From: a virus | Direction: 5' to 3' (one strand) | DNA length: 32,502 nucleotides | Virus record (IMG/VR): IMGVR_UViG_3300045135_002850 | Location: 1-32,502 of that record | In this document: positions 21,525 through 28,857 of the stretch, piece by piece | Layout: the number at the start of each line of letters is the position of its first letter | Numbering within the stretch: the first letter of the stretch is position 1 | The notes under the pieces: generated by a model | What the model saw: only the letters and a program-made list of their open reading frames with translations | What the model was told of the DNA's origin: nothing | The model's database searches: none | Position numbers and translations under genes: made by a program

Positions 21525-21552
21525 TTGACGCTTTTACCACCTATGTTATTAT
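21525..21552 (+). promoter_or_regulatory. Early promoter P2
   Basis: TTGACG, 16-base spacer ending TATGT, TATTAT, preceded by TTTTGCCAGG as in P4. The leader AATGAAGGAGTTGAAA follows. Confidence 0.88.
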
Positions 21553-21576
21553 TAAGAATAAATGAAGGAGTTGAAA

Positions 21577-21954
21577 ATGCAGAAAATAGACTATACAAAT
21601 AAACACGGTATCATGGTGGGGTACATAGACAGATCCGACAATGTGGTAGCCGTTGAAACAAGTTGGAAGATCAAGCCAGAGGACATGGCAAAGATCTTAT
21701 TAGAAAAATATCCAACTAAAGAAGATGCCATTAAGGCAGTTGACTCACCAGCATTGGTACCAAGTTTCAGAAAAGACGACTATTGGTATGTTGATGGATT
21801 TGGTGATGTGATCGAATCTAATCTAAGTTGGAACAAGGACGAGATGAGAAAAAATGTTGGTCATTTGTTTTTATTCATGAAAGGTACTTGGCAATATTCG
21901 GACAACGGTATTGATTGGGAACCGGCTACAGAACTTTTAAAGGAGGTGGCGTAA
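21577..21954 (+). CDS. Hypothetical protein, 125 aa
   Basis: Start at ATG 21577 after GGAGTTGAAA; an ATG at 21562 is in the leader and is less likely. The protein (MQKIDYTNKHGIMVGYIDRS) is acidic, alpha/beta, Trp-rich at the end (GTWQYSDNGIDWEPATELLK). No family recognised. First gene of the P2 operon; the start of its coding region and leader closely resemble those of the 23869 gene. Confidence 0.8.
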   Translation: MQKIDYTNKHGIMVGYIDRSDNVVAVETSWKIKPEDMAKILLEKYPTKEDAIKAVDSPALVPSFRKDDYWYVDGFGDVIESNLSWNKDEMRKNVGHLFLFMKGTWQYSDNGIDWEPATELLKEVA

Positions 21955-22271
21955 TGTCAAATATAGGTGATAAGATGAGGTACAATATCAAAGATTATCT
22001 CACAGACAAAGAAGTGGATAGGTTGATGGACCTGTTCAACAAGATCAAGTTGGACCTGTCCGATGACAGTTTTCCGACTAGGACTAACAGGTTGGAGGCT
22101 GTGGAGAACATGAAGAAGGTTTTGGAGATCCACAATTATGTAATCAAGGAGTACGAACCTGAGATCTGTACTCCAGACGAGATGACTACTGAGGAGAAGA
22201 CTAGGTTCCTAGATGCTAGGGATCAACATCTCATCAGACAAAATCTTAACAAAGCGACGGGAGGTAGATAA
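21954..22271 (+). CDS. Hypothetical helical protein, 105 aa
   Basis: Start at ATG 21954, overlapping the upstream stop (TAATG) with AAGGAGG before it. Almost entirely helical and charged (MRYNIKDYLTDKEVDRLMDL, ENMKKVLEIHNYVIKEYEPE). No motif. Second gene of the P2 operon. Confidence 0.75.
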   Translation: MSNIGDKMRYNIKDYLTDKEVDRLMDLFNKIKLDLSDDSFPTRTNRLEAVENMKKVLEIHNYVIKEYEPEICTPDEMTTEEKTRFLDARDQHLIRQNLNKATGGR

Positions 22272-22789
22272 TGGCGACCAGAGCGAGGATAGGTATCAAG
22301 CAGAAGAGCGGTAGGATCATATCGGCCTACCAACATTGGGACGGCTACCCAGGAGGACTAGGATACAACCTATGTGAAAATTGGGAGGACCCAAAGAAGG
22401 TCACTGATGCGATCAAGTTGGGCAACAGTTCCAAGTGGGGAGTGATCATTGGCGAGAAGCACGACTTCGACAAGGCAAGACACGGTTCCGAATGGGAGCA
22501 TATGAATTGTTATTATGGCAGAGACAGAGGTGAGAAGGACCAAGGTCCTAGAATATTCAAGAACGAAGCGGACTATCTCAAAAATGGTTTCAACTCGGGC
22601 GAGGAGTACATCTACCTTTTATTGGACATAGGCGAGAAGAACTATTTGAACAAACCTAAATGGTCTTGGTGCTTCGCTCATTACTCAAATGCCACAGGGT
22701 TCAAACCCTTGGAGGCGGAAGCCATCAAGGAACACATCGACATCCTGAAGAGACATCTTGAGATGATGGCGGAAAGGAAGGTGGCGTAA
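22271..22789 (+). CDS. Conserved phage protein (MATRxxIGI-HWDGYP family), 172 aa
   Basis: The N-terminus MATRARIGIKQKSGRIISAY followed by QHWDGYPGGLGYNL belongs to a widespread phage and plasmid family of unknown function whose members start MATRSxIGI and contain a CHWDGY/HWDGYP block. It has Trp- and Tyr-rich middle parts and a helical C-terminus. It overlaps both neighbours by one base (TAATG). Confidence 0.8.
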   Translation: MATRARIGIKQKSGRIISAYQHWDGYPGGLGYNLCENWEDPKKVTDAIKLGNSSKWGVIIGEKHDFDKARHGSEWEHMNCYYGRDRGEKDQGPRIFKNEADYLKNGFNSGEEYIYLLLDIGEKNYLNKPKWSWCFAHYSNATGFKPLEAEAIKEHIDILKRHLEMMAERKVA

Positions 22790-23025
22790 TGTCGGTCCAT
22801 ATCAGATATAGGTTCCTAAAGGAGAAGGGTGATTACCTAAAGGACGAGAATATGACCCGTGGATATACAATGGTGGAAGCCAACATTGAACATCCTTTCC
22901 ATGTAGTTCTAAAGGAATTCTACAAGGACTTCAAAGGCAGAGGTGTCCAGATATTCAACATCTGGAGGACGCCTGCAGGTCAGGCCAACTACAAGATGGA
23001 AGAGCAAGAAAGGTTGGGAATATGA
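22789..23025 (+). CDS. Hypothetical protein, 78 aa
   Basis: Small basic alpha/beta protein (MSVHIRYRFLKEKGDYLKDE, then a strand-helix-strand stretch to residue 66). Starts in the upstream stop (TAATG), with AAGGAAGG before it. Unknown function; early. Confidence 0.72.
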   Translation: MSVHIRYRFLKEKGDYLKDENMTRGYTMVEANIEHPFHVVLKEFYKDFKGRGVQIFNIWRTPAGQANYKMEEQERLGI

Positions 23026-23258
23026 GCAACCACCTGAGGAATGTGAGAGCCCTGTTCGAGAACGCCAAGTCGTTCGAGGTGAGCAGGAGGATCGACACCT
23101 ACGAGTATGAGTCACTGGAGAAGATGATACTGGATGACCGTGTGAGGTATTCGGAGATCATGGAGATATTCACGGACAAGGACTACCGAGACTGGTTCTA
23201 CGAGAGGAACTTCAAGGGCAAGGAGTTCAATGTGATAAGATTTAGAGAGGAGACATAG
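23022..23258 (+). CDS. Hypothetical protein, 78 aa
   Basis: Helical charged protein (MSNHLRNVRALFENAKSFEV, then YEYESLEKMILDDRVRYSEI). It overlaps the upstream gene by 4 bases (ATGA) and its TAG stop shares a base with the GTG start of the next tiny gene. Unknown function. Confidence 0.72.
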   Translation: MSNHLRNVRALFENAKSFEVSRRIDTYEYESLEKMILDDRVRYSEIMEIFTDKDYRDWFYERNFKGKEFNVIRFREET

Positions 23259-23377
23259 TGAGCAGAGTGAAGGCGGTCGGCATATCAATTTTTGATGCCA
23301 CGATTTTCGCATCGTACACGGTCTTACCAGCGATGGTATTTCTTTGGGCGATCGGATTCATTGAATTGAACATATAA
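23258..23377 (+). CDS. Tiny membrane protein, 39 aa (GTG start)
   Basis: GTG start inside TAGTG, with GAGGAG before it. Sequence MSRVKAVGISIFDATIFASY continues TVLPAMVFLWAIGFIELNI: a short basic N-terminus and one hydrophobic segment (about 12-36). Coupling and ribosome site support translation. One of several very small early membrane proteins. Confidence 0.6.
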   Translation: MSRVKAVGISIFDATIFASYTVLPAMVFLWAIGFIELNI

Positions 23378-23389
23378 GGAGAAGGCTAG

Positions 23390-23803
23390 ATGCCTAAAAA
23401 AGAAAAAGTTTGGACCATTGGAATGCCAAAGGGGTCTATTGGCCCTTTTGTGTGGCAGGTATGGGTTAAAGGTTCAAGTAAGCCTACCAGGGTGATTGCA
23501 TTCGACCTGAATCACATCAAGAACCAATTGGAAGGCAAAAAGGTGGTCAAAGCAATTAAACAAAAAGAAAAAGAGGAACCAATAAAAGATTCAATACCCT
23601 TAGGTCCAAAAGGTTATAAGGGAAGTTCTAGGCCTGCTGACTATGATGTAGGATTCAAGATACTGAGGGATTGGGTGGACAAGAACGGTGGACCACCGGA
23701 AGAAATAAGGAAGAAACTTCGTGAACTTTGGATAGACTACGACAGAGAACCGCAAAAAACCACAAGATATAGTGCCAAGAAAAGAGGTCGGCACAAGATA
23801 TAG
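23390..23803 (+). CDS. Hypothetical basic protein, 137 aa
   Basis: Basic protein with an N-terminal beta part (KVWTIGMPKGSIGPFVWQVW), a Lys-rich linker (VVKAIKQKEKEEPIKDSIPL) and a helical domain (VGFKILRDWVDKNGGPPEEI), ending basic. Shine-Dalgarno AAGGAG before the ATG. The last codons contain dyad element copy 1 before P3. No family recognised. Confidence 0.75.
   Translation: MPKKEKVWTIGMPKGSIGPFVWQVWVKGSSKPTRVIAFDLNHIKNQLEGKKVVKAIKQKEKEEPIKDSIPLGPKGYKGSSRPADYDVGFKILRDWVDKNGGPPEEIRKKLRELWIDYDREPQKTTRYSAKKRGRHKI
23759..23776. promoter_or_regulatory. Dyad element before P3, copy 1
   Basis: ACCAC-AAGATATA-GTGCC, inside the end of the 23390 gene; 16 bases identical to copy 2, 31 bp away. Confidence 0.6.
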
Positions 23804-23807
23804 TGCC
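23790..23807. promoter_or_regulatory. Dyad element before P3, copy 2
   Basis: GGCAC-AAGATATA-GTGCC, perfect arms, ending 9 bases before the minus-35 of P3. Confidence 0.65.
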
Positions 23808-23816
23808 ACTCCGAGG

Positions 23817-23844
23817 TTGACCGTATGAGTATCCATGTTATTAT
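23817..23844 (+). promoter_or_regulatory. Early promoter P3
   Basis: TTGACC, 16-base spacer ending ATCCATGT, TATTAT; leader AATGAAGGAGTTGAAA follows, nearly identical to that of P2. Confidence 0.88.
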
Positions 23845-23868
23845 GAAGTATAAATGAAGGAGTTGAAA

Positions 23869-24258
23869 ATGCAAAAAACAATAGAAGAAAACAAAGACCT
23901 TTTGAAGTTTAATGCAGAAGGAGTACATCCGGCAGATATGTTCTTGAATGCGAGAAAAGTTGCCATCAAGGCTGTTGATGATTATATGAAAGATAAAGAG
24001 GAGCCAATGTATTGTGGTTTCGCCAATGTTTCTATTCATCCGGCAAGAGGCAGATTTGTTTCTTTCATGAAGAAAGCGGACATAGGTTCAAATGGTTATA
24101 GAGGTGGTTGGAGAATATCTTATTATGATATCATGCCACAAGACCACCAATACAGACACACTCAGTCTTTGGACATCAAAGAAGTTGCCACGGAGGCATT
24201 CAGAGATGAACTTAGAAAATACGGTTTGACCGTATATGCAGAAAGCAGAGCCGACTAA
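23869..24258 (+). CDS. Hypothetical protein, 129 aa
   Basis: Start at ATG 23869 after GGAGTTGAAA (an ATG at 23854 is in the leader). Contains HPADMFLNARKVAIKAVDDY, then EPMYCGFANVSIHPARGRFV and a beta/alpha end. It looks like a compact enzyme-like or nucleic-acid-related fold, but I do not recognise it. Its stop overlaps the start of the cell wall hydrolase gene (TAATG), so they are co-expressed. Confidence 0.8.
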   Translation: MQKTIEENKDLLKFNAEGVHPADMFLNARKVAIKAVDDYMKDKEEPMYCGFANVSIHPARGRFVSFMKKADIGSNGYRGGWRISYYDIMPQDHQYRHTQSLDIKEVATEAFRDELRKYGLTVYAESRAD

Positions 24259-24845
24259 TGCAAGGGACATTAGAATTCGTATTACAAACGGCAAGGGGGG
24301 TTATGGCCTCCCTCGCCCTTTCATACGAAGTCGAGACAGGCGTGAGTGTTGATGAAGCGGAATTGAAATGTATGGCGGAGAACATCTACTTTGAAGGTAG
24401 AGCGGAACCAATGGTGGGCAAGATCGCGATAGGCCATGTGGTTATGAACAGAATTCAAGATGACAGATTTCCAGATACTATATGTGGAGTGGTGCATCAA
24501 GGACCAGTTAGGGAAAGTTGGAAGACAAAGAAAGACCCCACCCTGGCTGACAAGGATAGAAAGTTTTATCCAATTAAAAACAGATGCCAATTCAGTTGGT
24601 GGTGTGATGGACAGAAGGATATTGTTTGGGCGACATATATGAACGGTGAAGTGATAGAATCAAACATGACGGCTTGGAGGGATTCAATCCATGTCGCTTT
24701 ATTCATAATGAATGGTGACTACTCGATGGACCCAACAGACGGCGCTGTCTTCTACTACAACCCACACATCGCGAACCCAGGTTGGGGGGCGTTGTACGAG
24801 GAGACGGCTATGATAGGCAACCACAGATTCATGAAGGACAGGTAA
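24258..24845 (+). CDS. Cell wall hydrolase, SleB family
   Basis: 195 residues. CMAENIYFEGRAE (38-50, catalytic Glu46 by family analogy), GKIAIGHVVMNRI, FPDTICGVVHQ and CQFSWWCDG are the ordered motifs of the SleB/Hydrolase_2 family, peptidoglycan lytic enzymes. The N-terminus (VLQTARGVMASLALSY) is mildly hydrophobic and might act as a weak export signal. Expected role: peptidoglycan cleavage, at lysis or during wall remodelling. Its place in an early operon, not with late genes, is unusual for an endolysin. Confidence 0.88.
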   Translation: MQGTLEFVLQTARGVMASLALSYEVETGVSVDEAELKCMAENIYFEGRAEPMVGKIAIGHVVMNRIQDDRFPDTICGVVHQGPVRESWKTKKDPTLADKDRKFYPIKNRCQFSWWCDGQKDIVWATYMNGEVIESNMTAWRDSIHVALFIMNGDYSMDPTDGAVFYYNPHIANPGWGALYEETAMIGNHRFMKDR

Positions 24846-25015
24846 TGGAACAGAAACCTAAGAAATGGGAGATAGAGTTGAAATTGCCAAAGGGATTGAC
24901 CAAGACATTCGTTTATTCCACAGATGGCAAGAACATCTTGGACAGGTTCAAACCCGAATATGAATGCAAGGTGATAGGAATTTTGGAGGAGAAAAATGAA
25001 GAAGAGAAGAAATAG
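24845..25015 (+). CDS. Hypothetical protein, 56 aa
   Basis: Start at ATG 24845 in the upstream stop (TAATG). Sequence MEQKPKKWEIELKLPKGLTK followed by TFVYSTDGKNILDRF: a small beta-alpha protein with an acidic, Glu/Lys-rich end. It overlaps the next gene by 20 bases. Function unknown. Confidence 0.7.
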   Translation: MEQKPKKWEIELKLPKGLTKTFVYSTDGKNILDRFKPEYECKVIGILEEKNEEEKK

Positions 25016-25124
25016 ACTAGAGAGAAAATTGGATGAGTATAACCACACGATGGAGTTGATAAGAACAATTCTGCCGGTTGCAATTTTAGTGATCCAAGTT
25101 ATAATCTTAATGAAGGTGATATGA
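24996..25124 (+). CDS. Tiny membrane protein, 42 aa
   Basis: Basic N-terminus (MKKRRNRLERKLDEYNHTME) and one C-terminal hydrophobic segment (about 25-41, ILPVAILVIQVIILMKV). GAGGAG ribosome site; the stop overlaps the ligase start (ATGATG). Type II-like single-span topology with a positive cytoplasmic end. Confidence 0.65.
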   Translation: MKKRRNRLERKLDEYNHTMELIRTILPVAILVIQVIILMKVI

Positions 25125-26413
25125 TGAACAGACCATGGAAGATAATTCAGGAACTGGAATCGGATAACAGCCGACTGAAGAAAGAGGCCATAATCCGTAG
25201 GGAGAGTGATGCGGAGAACATTAGATTCTTTGATGGTGCTTGTATGGCCTTAGATGGCTTCAGGACATTTGGCGTACAGAAGGTTCCGGTAAGCAAGAAG
25301 GATGGTGCAGGAATCACACAGACCGAGTTCGATGATGTTTTGAGAAGACTGGAAGACAGAACTTTGACCGGCAATGAAATGCGAGATGTGATCCAAGATC
25401 TATGTGATAGATCCAAAATGGAAGAGTGGAACGATTGGTACAGAAGGATCCTGATCAAGGATCTTAGATGTGGTGTCACACACAAGACAATCAATAAACA
25501 CTCAACAATGAAGGTGCCTGTGTTTGAGTGTATGTTGGCAGACGATTCCAAGAAACACGAAAAGAAGATGACGGGTGAAGTATATGTTGAACCCAAACTA
25601 GATGGAGTGAGGGTGATCACCATATGTGATGTGGACAAGGATGAAGTGAAGATGTTCTCAAGGAACGGTAAGGAGTTGTCAAACTTTCCTCGGATACTAG
25701 AACAATTTGATTCTATGTTGGATCAGATGTCAGAGAGCATGGTGTTCGATGGCGAGGTGATGAGTGATGACTTCCAGACTCTTATGAGGGAGATACACAG
25801 AAAGGGTGGTGCAAAGACGGATGATGCGGTGCTAAACCTGTTTGATTGTCTGCCACTTGAACACTTCAAGGAAGGTGGATCAAATAACACTTTGGGCCAA
25901 AGAAAAGAATGGTTAGATCAATATGAATTTGGTCCTAACATCTCAAAGGTTGAAGTTGTGAAAATGGATTTGAGTGATGACGATGGGCAGAAGCAGTTCG
26001 CGGACTATAACAAATTATGTATAGACAAAGGATTCGAAGGAATAATGGTGAAACCAATCGCAGGCGTCTATGAGTGTAAAAGGTCTAGCCTCTGGTTGAA
26101 GGTTAAGCCGTTCATAGAAGTATCTCTGACAGTGACAGACACAGAAGAAGGCACAGGCAGGAATTCAGGCAAACTTGGTGCTCTTATCGTTGAAGGAACA
26201 GACGACGGCAAGTTCATCAAGACCAATGTTGGGTCTGGTTTGAGTGACGCAGACAGAGAAGAATTTTGGACATCCAAAGACAAATTGATCGGACAAGTTG
26301 TAGAAATTAGAGCGGATGCAATCACACAGAATCAAAACGCCACTGATGAATGGAGTCTTAGATTTCCTAGGTTCCTAAGATTCAGAGGATTTGATAAGGG
26401 GGAGAAACTGTAA
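25121..26413 (+). CDS. ATP-dependent DNA ligase
   Basis: 430 residues. Nucleotidyltransferase motifs: I EPKLDGVRV (Lys159 is the AMP-accepting residue), FSRNGKEL, III VFDGEVM, IV KGFEGIMVKP, V SLWLKVKP; a C-terminal OB-type domain follows (SLTVTDTEEGTGRNSGKLGA to KFPRFLRFR-like end). The N-terminal 140 residues form a phage-type helical DNA-binding domain. Expected reaction: sealing of 3'-OH/5'-phosphate nicks using ATP during phage DNA replication. Start could be 25121 or 25124 (ATGATG). It sits in the early operon as expected for replication genes. Confidence 0.95.
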   Translation: MMNRPWKIIQELESDNSRLKKEAIIRRESDAENIRFFDGACMALDGFRTFGVQKVPVSKKDGAGITQTEFDDVLRRLEDRTLTGNEMRDVIQDLCDRSKMEEWNDWYRRILIKDLRCGVTHKTINKHSTMKVPVFECMLADDSKKHEKKMTGEVYVEPKLDGVRVITICDVDKDEVKMFSRNGKELSNFPRILEQFDSMLDQMSESMVFDGEVMSDDFQTLMREIHRKGGAKTDDAVLNLFDCLPLEHFKEGGSNNTLGQRKEWLDQYEFGPNISKVEVVKMDLSDDDGQKQFADYNKLCIDKGFEGIMVKPIAGVYECKRSSLWLKVKPFIEVSLTVTDTEEGTGRNSGKLGALIVEGTDDGKFIKTNVGSGLSDADREEFWTSKDKLIGQVVEIRADAITQNQNATDEWSLRFPRFLRFRGFDKGEKL

Positions 26414-26547
26414 TGGCAAAGAAGAAAAAGAAACAACCAACCAAAAGTAAGAAGCCTAGAAAGAGCAATCGGGTTCTTGAGGGATATTACATCGATGACA
26501 AGGGCATCAAAGTCCTTTACAAAGATAGACGGGGAGGATCTATATGA
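26413..26547 (+). CDS. Small basic protein, 44 aa
   Basis: Starts in the ligase stop (TAATG). Sequence MAKKKKKQPTKSKKPRKSNR followed by VLEGYYIDDKGIKVLYKDRR. Very basic first half, possibly DNA/RNA binding. Coupled on both sides by overlaps, which supports translation. Unknown function. Confidence 0.7.
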   Translation: MAKKKKKQPTKSKKPRKSNRVLEGYYIDDKGIKVLYKDRRGGSI

Positions 26548-26762
26548 CAAACAAAATAAACATGGTAATCAATTTATCAATATTGGCTCTGTTAATCTAC
26601 CTGTCTGTGGCTGTGAAGCAGTTGCAGGACAAGGTGTTTCCAGATCCAAATGTGATGATACCATTGATGGGATATGACAATTCCAAACAGGAGTTGGAAC
26701 ACAACATCAGACAATTCTTAAACAACGCCTTGAAAGAAGCGATCAACGAACAGGAGAAATAA
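26544..26762 (+). CDS. Small membrane protein, 72 aa
   Basis: One N-terminal hydrophobic segment (about 8-25, VINLSILALLIYLSVAV) followed by a soluble, acidic helical part (about 30-72). This resembles a membrane-anchored helix with a cytoplasmic or periplasmic tail. GGGAGGA ribosome site, ATGA overlap with the upstream gene. Unknown; early. Confidence 0.72.
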   Translation: MTNKINMVINLSILALLIYLSVAVKQLQDKVFPDPNVMIPLMGYDNSKQELEHNIRQFLNNALKEAINEQEK

Positions 26763-26763
26763 C

Positions 26764-26997
26764 ATGGACAGGATCACAGAAATATTATCCAACATTGACC
26801 TAGAGGAAGAAAAGGATGAGGTCAAGGAGGAATATGTGGACGACTGGTATTGCATGGATTGTGAACACGGTCCAATGACGGAATCAGATGATAAATGCAC
26901 CAGATGTGGTGCCAAGAACAGCCAGTACCATGGAGAGGATGAAATAACAGGCTGGGAGGAAGAAGACGAGATGGAAGGAATCGAGGAGATATGGTAG
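26764..26997 (+). CDS. Acidic zinc-ribbon protein, 77 aa
   Basis: Very acidic at both ends, with a four-Cys knuckle in the middle: WYCMDCEHGPMT then DKCTRCGAKN (CXXC-X13-CXXC), a likely zinc ribbon. Such small acidic zinc proteins can bind transcription or replication proteins, but no target is visible. It overlaps the next gene by 7 bases. Confidence 0.78.
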   Translation: MDRITEILSNIDLEEEKDEVKEEYVDDWYCMDCEHGPMTESDDKCTRCGAKNSQYHGEDEITGWEEEDEMEGIEEIW

Positions 26998-27200
26998 AAC
27001 ATTATTCATCACACGATTGGAGGAAGAACACCGACGACGCGGTTGTCGTGGACGACAAGGGCGAGAATGTGTTGAAGGTGAATTCCAGCAGGGTGATATT
27101 CACAAATCCAAGATCACTGAAGGAGGAGACGGTAGATGTCTCGAGGTTGATCAGGGTGTTCGTGAACAATCAAACCGAACAAAGGAAGAGTATCAAATAG
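26991..27200 (+). CDS. Hypothetical protein, 69 aa
   Basis: Small alpha/beta protein (VVVDDKGENVLKVNSSRVIF, then VDVSRLIRVFVNNQ), basic end. The ATG lies inside the end of the zinc-ribbon gene. Unknown function; early operon. Confidence 0.7.
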   Translation: MVEHYSSHDWRKNTDDAVVVDDKGENVLKVNSSRVIFTNPRSLKEETVDVSRLIRVFVNNQTEQRKSIK

Positions 27201-27211
27201 AGGAGGACAAT

Positions 27212-27388
27212 ATGGTACAGACAATGACACAAGACGTCAAAGACAGGATAGCAGACCTTGAGCGACAAAAGATAGATTTGGAGTCTAGATTGGAGATGTT
27301 ATCCTACACCAACAACATGGTAAAAATGGTGGAGATTGAGCAAGAAATTGACGAAATAAATGACACCATTGGCAAATTATTGCCATAA
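27212..27388 (+). CDS. Small coiled-coil protein, 58 aa
   Basis: Start at ATG 27212 with GAGGAGGA before it; the longer open frame upstream overlaps the previous gene and is unlikely. Sequence MVQTMTQDVKDRIADLERQK continues as heptad helices to the end. Last gene before P4. A dimeric or helical partner protein; function unknown. Confidence 0.7.
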   Translation: MVQTMTQDVKDRIADLERQKIDLESRLEMLSYTNNMVKMVEIEQEIDEINDTIGKLLP

Positions 27389-27407
27389 AATGGAAGGTTT
27401 TGCCAGG

Positions 27408-27435
27408 TTGACCGCTGGTAAAAGGGTGTTATACT
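27408..27435 (+). promoter_or_regulatory. Early promoter P4
   Basis: TTGACC, 16-base spacer ending GTGT, TATACT, preceded by TTTTGCCAGG. A short inverted repeat TGGCAA-ATTA-TTGCCA (27370-27385) lies 22 bases before it. Leader AAAGGAGTTGAAT precedes the ATG at 27468. Confidence 0.88.
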
Positions 27436-27467
27436 GAAACTATAAGCATTAACAAAAGGAGTTGAAT

Positions 27468-27902
27468 ATGATGCAAAGAATAGAAAAACTAATAACAGAC
27501 TTCGTAGAAGATACAGGTCTTACAGAAAGACACGAAATCGTTCACGGTACTCTTTATGTGAAATTGAAAGATCCAGAAGGGTTCGATCATTTCCACAGAG
27601 TTATTAGAACTTTCTTCAAAGAAGAAGTTGATAACGAAGGCGGTGTTAATATGTACGCCGTAGGCGATGAGTTCGCTTTTGACTTCGTACCAGAAGACAG
27701 AGAAGCACCTGTGTTCTGTGATGAGACATTTTCAGGCAAAGAGGAGATGGATCCAACCGAGATGGATCATGGAACTTACTCAGAAGCCAGTGCAGAAGGT
27801 CTAGCAGACTTCGGAATGGATTGCATAGATCTTTCAGAACAGGAAGAAGCGGAGTTAGATGTGTTGATGAACCTACAGGCAGAAAGCCAGAGGGGGAAGT
27901 AA
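27468..27902 (+). CDS. Hypothetical acidic protein, 144 aa
   Basis: Start at ATG 27468 after GGAGTTGAAT (27471 is also possible). MMQRIEKLITDFVEDTGLTE, then a beta-rich middle (GTLYVKLKDPEGFDHFHRVI, VGDEFAFDFVPEDREAPVFC) and a long acidic C-terminus. Two Cys. No family recognised. First gene of the P4 operon. Confidence 0.8.
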   Translation: MMQRIEKLITDFVEDTGLTERHEIVHGTLYVKLKDPEGFDHFHRVIRTFFKEEVDNEGGVNMYAVGDEFAFDFVPEDREAPVFCDETFSGKEEMDPTEMDHGTYSEASAEGLADFGMDCIDLSEQEEAELDVLMNLQAESQRGK

Positions 27903-28132
27903 TGGACATATTGAAACCGAACCCACCGTTTCCGGTCGAAGTTATCGACACCAAGCCAGTCGAGGTTGCCAACCCATTCTCAGGCGAGAAGGTGATGTTG
28001 GAGCCGATCGCTGTCTCGGTGTATGATTGCATCAAGGGAGCGGAGATGATAGAGGACTACGACATCGTTGAAAAAGGGATCGAGTGGTTCCAGAAACACT
28101 ATCCAAAGGAATACATGGTCCTATTGGACTAA
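27902..28132 (+). CDS. Conserved-looking phage protein, 76 aa
   Basis: Starts in the upstream stop (TAATG), with a GGGGGAAG site. Contains NPFSGEKVMLEPIAVSVYDC and IKGAEMIEDYDIVEKGIEWF, ending FQKHYPKEYMVLLD. I associate the last part with small phage proteins of unknown function. Soluble, acidic. Confidence 0.75.
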   Translation: MDILKPNPPFPVEVIDTKPVEVANPFSGEKVMLEPIAVSVYDCIKGAEMIEDYDIVEKGIEWFQKHYPKEYMVLLD

Positions 28133-28143
28133 AGGAGGACAAG

Positions 28144-28398
28144 ATGAACAGACTACAATGGATAATGAAAGAGATTTATAAAGACGGAAAGAAGAATTAC
28201 AGATTTTTCATCAAGGGCGTGTTCTTGACTATGGCGATGATCGCCCTGATCAAGATATTGATCGCTTTTGACCTAAGGGATTGGTTCCTGCCTATCGTGG
28301 CGGTGGTGGTTCCTGTGGGAATGTTATACCACTGGTATTCGATGAGTTATGACATGGAGCAGAAGAGCATAATCAAGAACCTGAAAGGCAAGAAGTGA
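28144..28398 (+). CDS. Membrane protein with two segments, 84 aa
   Basis: Start at ATG 28144 after AAGGAGGACAAG. Basic N-terminus, two hydrophobic segments (about 23-42, FFIKGVFLTMAMIALIKILI, and 48-66, WFLPIVAVVVPVGMLYHWYS) and a Lys-rich C-terminus. Small two-pass inner-membrane protein; possible holin-like or superinfection role, unproven. It overlaps the next gene by 4 bases (GTGA). Confidence 0.75.
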   Translation: MNRLQWIMKEIYKDGKKNYRFFIKGVFLTMAMIALIKILIAFDLRDWFLPIVAVVVPVGMLYHWYSMSYDMEQKSIIKNLKGKK

Positions 28399-28670
28399 GG
28401 CAGAGGACACAACGGGCGATCGCTGACAACGGACTACCACTCAAGATAGTGAGTGACTGGACGGAAGATGTCTACACCAACCAGGACAAGTACGGCAACA
28501 TCAAGACGGTTGAAGTGAAAGGTTGGAGGGTCAGGATCAATGGAAAGGTGTATCCTAGGGGTCACACAGACGGCGATGGACGACCAGACTGGACATACAG
28601 GTATTCCAGTCCAGACAGGCGTGTTGCGATAGATCATGCCCTAAAGAGTGCGGGGTTGACGATATGGTAA
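28395..28670 (+). CDS. Hypothetical basic protein, 91 aa (GTG start)
   Basis: GTG start overlapping the upstream stop. Sequence includes DWTEDVYTNQDKYGNIKTVE, VKGWRVRINGKVYPRGHTDG and PDRRVAIDHALKSAGLTIW: a small beta-rich domain plus helix. Basic. No family recognised. Confidence 0.7.
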   Translation: MRQRTQRAIADNGLPLKIVSDWTEDVYTNQDKYGNIKTVEVKGWRVRINGKVYPRGHTDGDGRPDWTYRYSSPDRRVAIDHALKSAGLTIW

Positions 28671-28710
28671 TTGATGTTAAAATTAAACTAACCAACAACG
28701 GAGAAAGCAG

Positions 28711-28857
28711 ATGAAAACTTACTATTTTTGGGTGACACTACCGGGCAAGGGACCAATGAAGGTCGCAGAGGACGGTAGAACATCCATAGAGGCTAAGAGC
28801 ATCGTGGAGTCTAGATTTCCACAGGCGACGACGATCCTACTAGCGGAGGGATTCTAG
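28711..28857 (+). CDS. Small protein, 48 aa
   Basis: CGGAGAAAGCAG precedes the ATG. MKTYYFWVTLPGKGPMKVAE, then TSIEAKSIVESRFPQATTIL: beta-beta-helix-beta pattern of a small compact fold. Its TAG shares a base with the next GTG start. Unknown function. Confidence 0.7.
   Translation: MKTYYFWVTLPGKGPMKVAEDGRTSIEAKSIVESRFPQATTILLAEGF

Noticed and set aside
21466-23807. Dyad elements as CRISPR repeats
   Set aside because: Only two copies per site, 18 bp long with 13-bp gaps, and no cas genes.
25147-25638. 163-residue minus frame opposite the DNA ligase
   Set aside because: Shadow of the ligase coding sequence, which has all nucleotidyltransferase motifs on the plus strand.
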